Source: Bog-950 sp044225825 (GTDB taxonomy: Bacteria > Bacteroidota > Bacteroidia > Chitinophagales > LD1). From it: DNA of 64,000 nucleotides. The stretch covers positions 620,001 through 684,000 of the forward strand of contig JBGAIB010000001.1 of assembly GCA_044225825.1 (NCBI GenBank). Direction: 5' to 3'. The notes below the pieces were generated by a model. That model saw nothing but the letters and a program-made list of their open reading frames with translations. It made no database searches and had not been told where the DNA came from. Every line of letters begins with the position of its first letter. Position 1 is the stretch's first letter. Made by a program: the position numbers and the translations under genes. Positions 41,155 through 49,874 of this stretch are shown one piece after another.

Positions 41155-43626
41155 CTAATTTTTCCGGATTTTAGGCAATTGACCGGTTTCGGATTTATAA
41201 ACGCGGCTAAAGTATTTCGGGTCGTTAAAACCACAATGATAGGCCAGTTCCTTTACGGTGCTGAACTGCCCCGCTTCCAATAATTCCTTTGCGCGTAAAA
41301 TTTTAAGGCGGGTAACCAATTGCACCGGTGAGCAGGCTGTTAGTGCTTTTATCTTGCGATACATACTGCTCTCATCCATTTGCAAATGTTTGGCAATGGC
41401 GGCATTTTGCAAGGTGCCATCGCTGATATTGGCCCACACGTATTCCTTAAACTGCTTTACAAACTTCTCGGCCGGGGTTTCGGCTTTTATTTTAGTTGTG
41501 CTTTTACTATCCAAAAGCGCCTGCATGCGCGCTTTAGCGTTAGCGCGTGTTTGCATGATGTTATGTATACAATGTTCCAGTTCGGAAATTGAAAACGGTT
41601 TGCGCAGGAAAACATCGATGCCCGCCTGCCAGCCTTTTATACGGTTAGGCAGGGAACCTTTGGCCGTAAGCATAATAACAGGCAGGTGGTTTAGCGCTGC
41701 GCTTTGTTTCAGGTACGTGGTTAATTCAATACCATTCATGCGCGGCATCATCAGATCGGTGATAACCAAATCGGGCATAAAATGAGCCAGCACCTTTAAT
41801 GCCTCTTTACCATTGTTAGCGGTTTGTACTTTGAAATCATTTTCGAGCGAAGCCTGAATGATCTCCAGCAGATCGTTGTTATCCTCCACTACCAGGATGG
41901 AAGGCTTATCGAGCGGTGCCTCTTTTTCTTTTTGTTTGGCCGAAATAGTTTTCGGCATAGCAGTATGCCTGTAGTTTAAGCGTTTGCTTATGGTTTGCTG
42001 CTGTTGAATTGCATCGGTTTCGAGCAAGGGCAGTGATAGGGTAAAGGTGCTTCCTTTCTTCAATTTACTTTGCACCTGTATAGTGCCACCCAATAAATCG
42101 ACCAGTTGCTTTACCAGGTAAAGGCCAATACCAAAACCTGTGGAGGTTTTAATATTTTGGTTATCGCCCCGGGCCGAATAGAATTGGCGGAAGATGGTAT
42201 TGAGTTCTTGTTTGGCGATGCCAATGCCCGTATCGCTAATAGCTATCTGCAATTGCTTTTTACGTTTATCAACGCTAAGCGCCACCTTTACTTTGCCTCC
42301 CTTATGGGTGAATTTTATAGCATTGGTAATAAGGTTATACAAGATGCGCTCCAGTTTGGCAAAATCGAGTGCGCACACCAGTTGCTTTGTTTTGTTCAAC
42401 TGTAGTGTTAAATCAATGCCGCTGCTTTCCGCCAGGGTACTGAGGTCGGCTACCATCAGTTGCATAAACTGCACCAGGTCGCCGGTTTCGGCGGTTACCT
42501 TGTTGAATTGCAGGTTGGTTTTGTTTATTTCTATAAACTGATCAATAATGTTCAGCAGATTATAGCTTTGATTTTGTATGGCATCCAGGCGCTTTTTGCC
42601 ACTAGCCGGCAGGGCGGCATCGCGGGCAATTAACTCGCAATTAGAAAGAATGATATTGAGCGGGGTGCGCAGTTCGTGATTGAAATTGGAGAACACCGAA
42701 TCCTTCACCTTATTCAACGCTTCGGCATCTTTCAGCTTTTGCTCCTGTAAAAAATAATCGCTCTGGTATTTCTGCTCGTAAATTTTGTTGTCGATATTTT
42801 CTTCTACATAATCGTTAATGGCAAAGTTCAGCTCGTTAAAGGTGCGCTTTAGTCCTTCCATATCGTTCACCTTTTTGTAGGCATTCGCCAGGGTGCGCAA
42901 CCAGAAAAACACAGCCGCCGTAGGTAAAAACTTTTCCTTTTTGTTACGATCGAGCAAGGTGTTGGCGTGTGTAATCAGTTTCTGCTGATCGGGGTCGGTG
43001 CGCATATCGCCAATTGAAAGCTGGTGCAGGTAATTGCGATAGCGTTCGCGGTAGGCATCGCTTAACTCTGTACTTTCTGCCAACAGATTTTCCAACTTGC
43101 TTTTGTAAGCCAGGCCCTCTTCCCTCCTATTATTATTAAAATAAGCATTGCTCAGTTCCATGTAGTAATCGAGCTTTTGCAGGGTAGTAACCGGTTTAAT
43201 GGATGTTTCGTAGTGATGCAGATATTGCTCATACTGCCTGCGATAGGTTTCATCGCGCAGGCTGAGCGAGTAATAAATGTGCATCAACTGCCCTATGTAG
43301 AGCTCCTTGTTGGCGCTTTCTTCGAACGAGCAGAGCTGTAGGCAGTAGTTGAGATGCTCCAGCCCCTGCTGCAGTTTGCCGTTATCAATCATTAGTTTGG
43401 CAAGGCGTAGCTCTTCCGTAATCAACCTATCCTTTGGCAGGGTTTTGCGGAGCAAGGCAACCAGTTCCAGGGTTATTTTTTCGGCTTCCAGCAATAAACC
43501 CATACGGGCATAGCAATTATACAGATCCTCGTATACGGGTACTTTGTCCTTTTCATCGGTTATAAGTAGCTGCTGTTTAAGGACGGCTATTTTTTCCCTG
43601 TATTGCTTGTGGCTGAGACCTAACAT
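41155..43626 (-). CDS. Soluble hybrid two-component regulator (TPR-like, kinase, receiver, AraC)
   Basis: An 823-aa one-polypeptide signalling system. Residues about 1-290 are helical TPR-like repeats; about 305-370 HisKA with NHELRTPLNII (His near 315); about 420-540 HATPase with NLITNAIKF, DTGIGI and GFGIGLYLVKQLV; about 575-690 receiver with VITDLMMPRMNG (Asp near 624); about 730-823 AraC HTH with GFNDPKYFSRVYKSETG. Unlike classical Bacteroides hybrid regulators there is no signal peptide, membrane helix or Reg_prop periplasmic sensor, so it should sense a cytoplasmic cue through the repeats. Placed immediately upstream of the giant adhesin gene, a possible target. Confidence 0.93.
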   Translation of the reverse strand: MLGLSHKQYREKIAVLKQQLLITDEKDKVPVYEDLYNCYARMGLLLEAEKITLELVALLRKTLPKDRLITEELRLAKLMIDNGKLQQGLEHLNYCLQLCSFEESANKELYIGQLMHIYYSLSLRDETYRRQYEQYLHHYETSIKPVTTLQKLDYYMELSNAYFNNNRREEGLAYKSKLENLLAESTELSDAYRERYRNYLHQLSIGDMRTDPDQQKLITHANTLLDRNKKEKFLPTAAVFFWLRTLANAYKKVNDMEGLKRTFNELNFAINDYVEENIDNKIYEQKYQSDYFLQEQKLKDAEALNKVKDSVFSNFNHELRTPLNIILSNCELIARDAALPASGKKRLDAIQNQSYNLLNIIDQFIEINKTNLQFNKVTAETGDLVQFMQLMVADLSTLAESSGIDLTLQLNKTKQLVCALDFAKLERILYNLITNAIKFTHKGGKVKVALSVDKRKKQLQIAISDTGIGIAKQELNTIFRQFYSARGDNQNIKTSTGFGIGLYLVKQLVDLLGGTIQVQSKLKKGSTFTLSLPLLETDAIQQQQTISKRLNYRHTAMPKTISAKQKEKEAPLDKPSILVVEDNNDLLEIIQASLENDFKVQTANNGKEALKVLAHFMPDLVITDLMMPRMNGIELTTYLKQSAALNHLPVIMLTAKGSLPNRIKGWQAGIDVFLRKPFSISELEHCIHNIMQTRANAKARMQALLDSKSTTKIKAETPAEKFVKQFKEYVWANISDGTLQNAAIAKHLQMDESSMYRKIKALTACSPVQLVTRLKILRAKELLEAGQFSTVKELAYHCGFNDPKYFSRVYKSETGQLPKIRKN

Positions 43627-43810
43627 GTTTACCGAACATAGGAATAATTGGTGGATTGGTGATTGGTGAATTAGTTAATTGGAGGGAAATTAATTGACCA
43701 CAGATTAACCCAGATGAAACAGCCGGATTAGTGATGGGTGGATTGGTTAATTGCATTAATTGGTTACAATTTTTTTATTACCGAAACGTCGGTATAGGAA
43801 ACTCAGCCTT

Positions 43811-44353
43811 ATGTTATTACTTGCTACCCTGGCGGGTATGGGATTATGGACACTTGCCGAATATTTATTGCACCGCTTTTTAGGCCACGAACACAAGGGG
43901 CGTAACTTTTTTAAAGAGGAGCATGTGTTGCATCACTCCCGTGCCGCCTATTTTGCCCCGGCCTACAAAAAAGCCCTGCTGGCTGTGGTTGTATGCGGTG
44001 TAATGATTGCCGCGCTTACCTTACTACTGCCATTTACCATGGCCCTGGCTTTTACTGCAGGTTTTGCCGGCATGTATCTCTTATACGAGGTAACACATAA
44101 ACGCTACCATAGCCGCGATCCTTTGGCACCGGTATTTCTGGTGCTAAGGAAACATCACTTTTATCATCACTTCCACAATCCGAAAAAGAACCACGGCGTT
44201 ACCACACGCCTTTGGGACCGTGTATTCGGCACGTTTGTACGGGTGGAAATGGTGACCGTACCTCCTAAACTTTCTATGCCCTGGTTAATGGAGGAGGAAG
44301 AAATCAAGGAAGCCTATCAGCAGCATTTCAGGCTGGCTGTAGTTAAACGCTAA
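43811..44353 (+). CDS. Fatty acid hydroxylase/sterol desaturase-family protein
   Basis: A 180-aa membrane di-iron protein read from the ATG at 43811; a TTG 17 codons earlier (43760) would add a basic N-terminus. The histidine clusters of the superfamily are present: EYLLHRFLGHEHKG, EEHVLHHSR, THKRYHSR and RKHHFYHHFHNPKKNHG. Two hydrophobic hairpins (about 1-20 and 55-95) place the iron centre at the cytoplasmic face. Members hydroxylate or desaturate fatty acids, sphingolipids, sterols or carotenoids; Bacteroidota make sphingolipids and hydroxy fatty acids, so a lipid substrate is plausible, but no neighbour confirms it. Confidence 0.86.
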   Translation: MLLLATLAGMGLWTLAEYLLHRFLGHEHKGRNFFKEEHVLHHSRAAYFAPAYKKALLAVVVCGVMIAALTLLLPFTMALAFTAGFAGMYLLYEVTHKRYHSRDPLAPVFLVLRKHHFYHHFHNPKKNHGVTTRLWDRVFGTFVRVEMVTVPPKLSMPWLMEEEEIKEAYQQHFRLAVVKR

Positions 44354-44514
44354 ACCCGGTTCGCGGGTAGCTTAAATCTTCCTCTTTTGGTGAGACTTAT
44401 CACCGCTGTGCTGGCTGTTAGCCGGTCCAGGCCGGTTAAAAACTGCTAATAATCATCTGTTGGCTGGTAAACCGGGCTGTAATTTTACTCCTAGAATTAA
44501 CAGCAGAAGAACCG

Positions 44515-47022
44515 ATGACAGCTACTATACGACGTACCTTTTATGTTTTGGCGTGCATGCTTTTTTCTCTATCCCTTATTGCTCAGCAGAGTAAAGGCGC
44601 CACTTTAAGCAACGAAAACAAGCCCGCCCCCGGCAAGGTACATGGCTTGATAATAGGTATCAATCAATATCAGGATTTTCCGGCCCTGCAATATGCCAAT
44701 GCCGATGCACTTAACTTTTACCGGTTATTATTATCACCATCCATTGGAGCTGACTCCAGTCACGTGGTGTTATTGTTGAATGATAGGGCTACTTCGCCGA
44801 ACGTATATGAGGCCCTGGAAAACCTGGTGACCTTTGCCAAAGCAGGCGATCGGGTGTTCATTTATTTCTCGGGACACGGCGATGTAGAGAAAACCACGGT
44901 GCAGCAGTTCGGCTTTTTGGTTACCTACGACACACCGAAGAAGATGGTGATGCGAAACTCGCTGGATGTAAACCACCTGAATGCTTATGTATCCACCCTC
45001 TCGCTTAAAAACAAAGCAGACGTTTTTTTAATTACCGATGCCTGCCGCTCGGGGCGCATCAACGAATCGCAGACCATTGATTACACGTACCTGGCGCAAA
45101 CGCTTGGTGGTAAAACTGCAGATGAGGTACGGATATTGAGTTCGCAGAGTAACCAGTTATCCTATGAAGGAGCACAATGGGGACAAGGACGTGGTTTGTT
45201 TTCGTATGTGTTAACCAACGGTTTAGCGGGAACAGCAGATGCCGACGGGGATAGCATTGTTACGCTCTACGAATTGAGTTTATACCTGATGCAGGAAGTG
45301 CCGAAAATGGCCAAGCCCAATAAGCAGACACCGATTGTGATGGGTCCGCTGGATATGGCCGTAAGTACCCGCAGCAATTTTATCAGTAGCAAAGGCAGTG
45401 AAGTATTAGTTGCCATGGCTGATTTAAGTGGTAAAGGTTACGAAGACTTGTATCTTGATTCGCTTAGCATTGCACAGCGCAACGATTATGACAGTCTGCT
45501 GGCCTGCATTGCCCGTAACAAGTTGCAAAAGCCAAGCGGTAAAAGTGCGCGTGATTATTATGAGCGATTAACAGGAAGTGGTGTACCCGAGCCTTTTAAT
45601 TTATTAATTACACGCAAACTGATTGCTGCCCTGCAGAAACAGGGGCAGGAGGTGTTACATAAACTGGTGGTAGAAGATGAATTAACTAACCGCAGCTTTA
45701 AACTTGATTGGGAAATTGCTGCTAATTTGAAATACTCGGCGGAATTGCTGGGTAAGGACCATTACCTGTATAAACCAACCTTAGCCAAGTATTACTATTT
45801 CCTTAGTTACGCTTATTATTCCAAAGATAATTATCAGGAGGACGACTCCTTGATGAACATTGCCATTACAACGATTGATAAAGCTATTGCAATCGATTCA
45901 ACAGTGGATGAATTTTACCGGGTAAAAGGTTTATACCTTGGCATGGTTGACCGTGATGATGAAAGTTTAGCGGCCAAATTGAAAGCGCTTTCGCTTGCCC
46001 CTGGTAAAGCAAGTTTATATAGTGCTATTGGATTGGAATATGCCAGCCAGAACGAATACCTGAAAGGCCGAAACTACCTTGATACAGCCAGAACCCTTGA
46101 TCCCGAAAACTTTCACACATACTCGAACCTGGCCTATTTATGCCTGCTTGAAAAGAATTATGAGGAAGGGTTAAAGTGGATCGACAAAACTCTGTCGATA
46201 GACAGTTCCTTCCCGCTGTTCTGGCATACCAAAGGAGAATTATTATGCGGAAAAAAGGCATTTCGCCAAGCACTGCTATGCTATGACAAAGCCATTGCCC
46301 TTGACCCACTGAACAAGGAACATTACCGAAATAAAGCGTTCGCCTTATATACTTACATGCAGGATTATAAGCAAGCCTTGGTTTATATGGACAGCGCATT
46401 GCTGTTGGCACCTGATGATGAGTTTATTTTGCAAGGCAAAACGATTGTACTGTGGTATATGGGGGATGCGGAAAAGGGATTAGAAACTGCAGACAAAGCC
46501 CTGCATGCCCCTAAACAGCACACTCCACAGCTAAGCCACGGATTAAAGGGGAATTTATACGCGCTGATAGGTAAGTGGGAAGAAGCTTTACAAGAATTTG
46601 ATACAGCCATGGCTATTGACCCGAATTACCTGGCTAATTTGGAGAAAGGACAAGTGCTGACGGCCATCCATAGGTTTGATGAAGCGGTTGTTTGTTTACA
46701 AAAATACCTAACGCGAAAACCAGATAACCCAACAGCCTTAATTACGCTCGCTAATGCTTATGTGGGATTGAAAAGCTACAAGGAGGCCGTGGAAACGTTT
46801 GAGCGGAGCTTGAAAATGGGAGCTATTGCTACCGCTAATGATTATTATAATATTGGTTGCGCTTATAGTCTGCTAAAGAACCAACAGCAAGCCTTATTGT
46901 GCCTGGAAAGAACACTTCAACTAGGTTGGACCGAATTTGAATGGATGGATAAGGATGCGGATTGGAATAATATCCGTGAAACGCCGGAGTTTAAGGCCTT
47001 GATGCAGAAGTACAGGAAGTAA
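44515..47022 (+). CDS. Exported caspase-domain (peptidase C14) protein with TPR repeats
   Basis: An 835-aa protein with a signal peptide (to about residue 24). The caspase domain spans about 40-280 with GLIIGINQY, the catalytic His121 in YFSGHGDVE and Cys177 in ITDACRSGR. From about residue 395 TPR repeats run to the end. The last 35 residues (WTEFEWMDKDADWNNIR, then PEFKALMQKYRK) match the end of the minus-strand paralogue at 3732-7220 (DTDLDNIRKLPEFAAMMAKYRK). A hairpin terminator follows. Export of a caspase-like peptidase suggests a periplasmic or surface role, not an intracellular suicide switch; that is inference. Confidence 0.92.
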   Translation: MTATIRRTFYVLACMLFSLSLIAQQSKGATLSNENKPAPGKVHGLIIGINQYQDFPALQYANADALNFYRLLLSPSIGADSSHVVLLLNDRATSPNVYEALENLVTFAKAGDRVFIYFSGHGDVEKTTVQQFGFLVTYDTPKKMVMRNSLDVNHLNAYVSTLSLKNKADVFLITDACRSGRINESQTIDYTYLAQTLGGKTADEVRILSSQSNQLSYEGAQWGQGRGLFSYVLTNGLAGTADADGDSIVTLYELSLYLMQEVPKMAKPNKQTPIVMGPLDMAVSTRSNFISSKGSEVLVAMADLSGKGYEDLYLDSLSIAQRNDYDSLLACIARNKLQKPSGKSARDYYERLTGSGVPEPFNLLITRKLIAALQKQGQEVLHKLVVEDELTNRSFKLDWEIAANLKYSAELLGKDHYLYKPTLAKYYYFLSYAYYSKDNYQEDDSLMNIAITTIDKAIAIDSTVDEFYRVKGLYLGMVDRDDESLAAKLKALSLAPGKASLYSAIGLEYASQNEYLKGRNYLDTARTLDPENFHTYSNLAYLCLLEKNYEEGLKWIDKTLSIDSSFPLFWHTKGELLCGKKAFRQALLCYDKAIALDPLNKEHYRNKAFALYTYMQDYKQALVYMDSALLLAPDDEFILQGKTIVLWYMGDAEKGLETADKALHAPKQHTPQLSHGLKGNLYALIGKWEEALQEFDTAMAIDPNYLANLEKGQVLTAIHRFDEAVVCLQKYLTRKPDNPTALITLANAYVGLKSYKEAVETFERSLKMGAIATANDYYNIGCAYSLLKNQQQALLCLERTLQLGWTEFEWMDKDADWNNIRETPEFKALMQKYRK

Positions 47023-47065
47023 AATGGTTATGTAGTATCCATTATATATGTCTTTATTTCCTGAA

Positions 47066-47097
47066 AGGGAGTGATTTATAATCGCTCCCTTTTTTTG
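47066..47097 (+). terminator. Rho-independent terminator of the second caspase gene
   Basis: AGGGAGTGATT (47066-47076) pairs with AATCGCTCCCT (47080-47090), one G-T wobble, three-base loop, followed by seven T. It is 44 bases past the stop codon. Confidence 0.9.
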
Positions 47098-47208
47098 ATA
47101 ACCGGTAATTTAAATGTACGTGTGGGAATTTCGCTCATGAGCTGTTATGAGGCAAATCATCGACTAACGCTCTCACCCTGCAGATATTTGCCTCCTGAAA
47201 CCTGACCC

Positions 47209-47733
47209 ATGTGGTTATTGTATCTGACGGTTGCTGTGTTCCTGTTGTTTGTGGCCGTGTTGCTTTATGTTTTCACAGCGCCGCTTTACCTGGAGGTGAA
47301 CACGTATACCGGATTATTTCAGTTGCGGTTCCATCAGTTGGTATCGGCACGATTAACCCTGGAGGATGGTAAGTTGCTATTGCGGCTATACTTCTGGCGC
47401 TGGCAGAAGGATATTGATTTGTTAGCACCGGGTGAAGAGAAAAAAATAGTGGAGCAGAAAACCGAGCAACCGGTAAATACAGAAAAAAAACGCAGATACC
47501 AGATACCCTTCCGCAAAGTATGGGCAGCCGTTAAAAGCATAAGAATAAATAAACTGTATTGCACGTTCGACACGGGAGATATGCCAACCAACGGTTTGTT
47601 ATACCCCGTAGCGGCTACCTTAAGTACCCAACTGGGTAAAACCATTGTGGTGAATTTTTTAGGGGAGAATGAACTGATACTGGAGTTGGAGCTGCGGATT
47701 TACCGTTTGGTGTGGGCGTTTTTACGAGCATGA
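47209..47733 (+). CDS. DUF2953-like (YtfI-like) membrane protein
   Basis: A 174-aa protein with one N-terminal transmembrane helix (about 2-24) and a beta-rich remainder. TAPLYLEVNTYTGLFQLRF and the later YCTFDTGDMPTNGLLYPVAATLS recall DUF2953, the family of B. subtilis YtfI, and the next gene encodes the YtfJ/GerW homologue, the same pairing and order as ytfI-ytfJ. Similarity is weak by eye, so neighbourhood carries much of the call. 24 bases separate the two genes. Confidence 0.68.
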   Translation: MWLLYLTVAVFLLFVAVLLYVFTAPLYLEVNTYTGLFQLRFHQLVSARLTLEDGKLLLRLYFWRWQKDIDLLAPGEEKKIVEQKTEQPVNTEKKRRYQIPFRKVWAAVKSIRINKLYCTFDTGDMPTNGLLYPVAATLSTQLGKTIVVNFLGENELILELELRIYRLVWAFLRA

Positions 47734-47757
47734 TTTCATCACTTTAAAATAAAATAT

Positions 47758-48135
47758 ATGAATAACATGAATGATCTGCTGGAAAAAGTAACGCAGTTTC
47801 TGCGCGACGAAGCAAAAACCGAAACGTTGATCGGTAAACAGTTTCAGTTGGGTGAATATACCTGTGTGCCCGTTATTGCCCTGGGTATGGGTTTTGGTGG
47901 TGGCGGCGGTGAAGGAAACGATAAAGCGAAAGGCGAAGGCACAGGCGCTGGTGGCGGTGCCGGGATAGGTATGACACCAAAAGGTTTTTTGGTAACCAAG
48001 GGAAGTGAGATTCAGTTTATCTCGGCCAGCACGTCGAAGGGACTTTCTGCCGCTTTTGAGAAGGTGCCTGATTTGATTGCGAAGTATATGGAGACGAAGG
48101 CCGCAGAGAAGAAAGAGGAGCCGGCGAAGGTTTAA
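47758..48135 (+). CDS. GerW/YtfJ-family protein
   Basis: A 125-aa cytosolic protein of the GerW (YtfJ) family: MNDLLEKVTQFLRDEAKTETLIGKQFQLGEYTCVPVIALGMGFGGGGGEG is the family opening, recognised by TLIGKQF, PVIALGMGFGGGGG, then GGGAGIGMTPKGFLV. In sporulating Firmicutes GerW takes part in germination; Bacteroidota do not sporulate, so the ancestral function must be something else. The 35-residue Gly-rich loop is intact. Ends with its own hairpin terminator; co-transcribed with the DUF2953-like gene. Confidence 0.9.
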   Translation: MNNMNDLLEKVTQFLRDEAKTETLIGKQFQLGEYTCVPVIALGMGFGGGGGEGNDKAKGEGTGAGGGAGIGMTPKGFLVTKGSEIQFISASTSKGLSAAFEKVPDLIAKYMETKAAEKKEEPAKV

Positions 48136-48146
48136 GATGTATGGAG

Positions 48147-48175
48147 AGGAGCGATTAAATATCGCTCCTTTTTTT
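48147..48175 (+). terminator. Rho-independent terminator of the GerW-like gene
   Basis: Perfect nine-base stem AGGAGCGAT (48147-48155) / ATCGCTCCT (48161-48169), five-base loop, then six T. It begins 12 bases past the stop codon. Confidence 0.92.
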
Positions 48176-48233
48176 GTTGGGGGTATTGTGGGATGCAAGA
48201 GAATGAGGCGATTACCGGGAAAACCAGTTTTAA

Positions 48234-48863
48234 TCAGTTACCACTTTCATCGGCCTGGGCGAAGGACATAAGCATTTCAACCATTTCTTCGACGGCATGA
48301 ATGGTAAGTTCTTTGCGGAAGCGGCAGATTAAGGACTTGCCCATGATCTCCACTTCCAGTCCATCGTATTTGGTGAGGAGCTTCAGCAGTCGGTGGCTTA
48401 CTGCTGAACGCAGTTGGGCCTCGTTGTTGCAGAGGACAAAGTATTTGTCGCTAAACGCTTTGAGCTCGTGGAAATCGACTTCCACGGGTTGTAGTAGCTC
48501 CATAAGTTTGTCCTTGAGGTTCTCCTCGCGGATGTAGACATGTCCGTGGTCGGTTTTAAGCATGATGCGGCCAACTAATACGGTATCGTTGTAATGTCCG
48601 CTTTGGCGGGCGCGAGGTATGTGGTAGGCGAAACGTGCCAAACCAAGGGTAGCTTTGTATTTTTTGCTTTTTATATCGTAAGCGCCGCTTAGCTGAACTT
48701 CGGGATAGCCAACCCCAAAAACCCCTTTGCAGATTTGGTTGTAAAGGGTGCGGGCACCAACTACTGTAACGGTATAGCCTTTTTGCCTGATGGCAGCCAG
48801 ACATTCATTTACCAGTTCTTCTTCCTCTTCCTGATATAAAGGATGGGGGTTGTAGTATGACAT
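48234..48863 (-). CDS. Hypothetical cytosolic protein
   Basis: A 209-aa soluble protein, no leader or membrane helix. The N-terminus is acidic (YQEEEEELVNECL); the centre has LARFAYHIPRARQSGHYNDTVLVGRIML; the second half (DFHELKAFSDKYFVLCNNEAQLRSAVSHRLLKLL, seen in pieces) resembles DUF3137-type domains in which a folded module compares stored values, but I am not sure of this. Only the convergent GerW gene is nearby. Function unknown. Confidence 0.75.
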   Translation of the reverse strand: MSYYNPHPLYQEEEEELVNECLAAIRQKGYTVTVVGARTLYNQICKGVFGVGYPEVQLSGAYDIKSKKYKATLGLARFAYHIPRARQSGHYNDTVLVGRIMLKTDHGHVYIREENLKDKLMELLQPVEVDFHELKAFSDKYFVLCNNEAQLRSAVSHRLLKLLTKYDGLEVEIMGKSLICRFRKELTIHAVEEMVEMLMSFAQADESGN

Positions 48864-48914
48864 GTTCGAATATATTAATTATTGTTTTTTGGACGGATAG
48901 ATCGGGTATCGGCT

Positions 48915-48964
48915 TTAGGTTGGAGTTGCAGCCGTAGTTTGTCGACCCCCTCCGAAAAAACAGG
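48915..48964. repeat. 50-base direct repeat, copy 1
   Basis: Reads TTAGG, then TTGCAGCCG, then TCGACCCCCTCCGAAAAAAC and AGG. The second copy at 49163-49212 differs at only a few positions. It stands 199 bases from its partner and outside any gene. Confidence 0.8.
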
Positions 48965-49162
48965 CTATTCAGAGGCAATGCAAATCTGCTTTTTTTCTCG
49001 TCCCTCCCGCGGTACGGGACTGTAAGCCTTTCTGGGGGACAGCTAAATACAGGCCGCGCGCAATACAGAGTCAGTGCAGTTTGGGGTTTGTGTCGTCAAA
49101 GTTTAGAGGTCAAGATAGGATGCATAGTTAATGACGGTGATTACCGGGGGTAGTTATTGGCC

Positions 49163-49212
49163 TTAGGGTGAGCTTGCAGCCGGGGTTTCTCGACCCCCTC
49201 CGAAAAAACAGG
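49163..49212. repeat. 50-base direct repeat, copy 2
   Basis: Same unit as 48915-48964 (TTAGGG, TTGCAGCCG, TCGACCCCCTCCGAAAAAAC). It ends 18 bases before the restored ParE stop codon. Confidence 0.8.
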
Positions 49213-49230
49213 TCTGCGCAAGCAAGGGTG

Positions 49231-49538
49231 CTACTTCTTTTTGGCTGCCCGTTGTTTCCATTTTTTAGGGTGTCGGGCTAAATGCAGCACCGCTATTACA
49301 GTTATAATTTCAGGTTCCACCAGGAAAATACACCATACGGAAATCGTTTGGTTTTTACTTTGCGGACTGCCTTATGCAGTTGTTGAAAATGGAAAGGTGA
49401 TCGCTGGATAGCTTCTATGGCAGCATCAGCTGATAATAAAAAATCTTCCCCTAAGCCCAGTCGTTGTAGCTCATACCAATCATAGGCTTGTTTTACATCC
49501 TGTTCTACTTCCGGTAGAAATTCAAGGCGAAAGCTCAT
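49231..49538 (-). pseudogene. RelE/ParE-family toxin, frameshifted
   Basis: From the ATG at 49538 the frame reads SFRLEFLPEVEQDVKQAYDWYE, AIEAIQRSPFHFQQL and KRFPYGVF, a standard ParE toxin core, then drifts into SWWNLKL and stops at 49302. The +1 frame continues the family ending, FLVEPEIITVIAVLHLARHPKKW, to a stop at 49231. Adding one A to the A4 run at 49325-49328 (T on the coding strand) restores a 102-aa toxin, the usual length. As written the product is 78 aa and lacks the C-terminal strand, probably inactive. ParE toxins act on DNA gyrase; RelE kin cleave ribosomal mRNA. Overlaps its antitoxin by ATGA. Confidence 0.87.
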
Positions 49539-49744
49539 TTGCGTTTGCCTTTGCGAACGTTTGCTTTTATCTGTCCCCAGGTAGTGCGTTTGGAGGTGGC
49601 ATTATGGGATTTTAAACGGTCGTCGAGGATCTTTTTGTTTTCGCTGGTTAGGGTTATGGCGTCTTCAGCAATGCTATCCCATATCTCTTCCACCAGGAGT
49701 ATTTTTTCGCTGGTGCTGAGGTCTTTGTAGTTCTGAAGATCCAT
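49535..49744 (-). CDS. Addiction-module component antitoxin (TIGR02574 type)
   Basis: A 69-aa acidic-then-basic protein: LSTSEKILLVEEIWDSIAED is the signature of the putative addiction module component family, and LTSENKKILDDRLKSHNA follows as expected. It comes first in the operon, overlapping the ParE-type toxin by four bases, the usual order. It should bind and neutralise the toxin and may repress its own promoter. With the toxin frame broken, it may persist as a free antitoxin. Confidence 0.88.
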   Translation of the reverse strand: MDLQNYKDLSTSEKILLVEEIWDSIAEDAITLTSENKKILDDRLKSHNATSKRTTWGQIKANVRKGKRK

Positions 49745-49874
49745 GGTGTTGGTTTTTACTAAGGTAGTTAAGGTTTGGCAGTTTTCAAAGTTAAGGTAGT
49801 GGTTTGCTTTGGAATTGGATTGCAGTTTGATGTTAGCCTCTTTGCTGGCGCATGCGTGCCGCGTGTGCCGGGTA

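Larger units (their letters stand above)
48864..49230. other. Intergenic region left of the toxin-antitoxin genes
   Basis: About 370 bases with no ORF of coding character. It holds two direct repeats (next entries) and a small palindrome GTCCC...CCGCGG...GGGAC near 49001-49020. This is the left border of the accessory island. Confidence 0.55.

Noticed and set aside
47758..48135. Evidence of sporulation from the GerW homologue
   Set aside because: All other genes indicate Bacteroidota, and a single GerW-family protein occurs outside spore-formers, so sporulation is not inferred.
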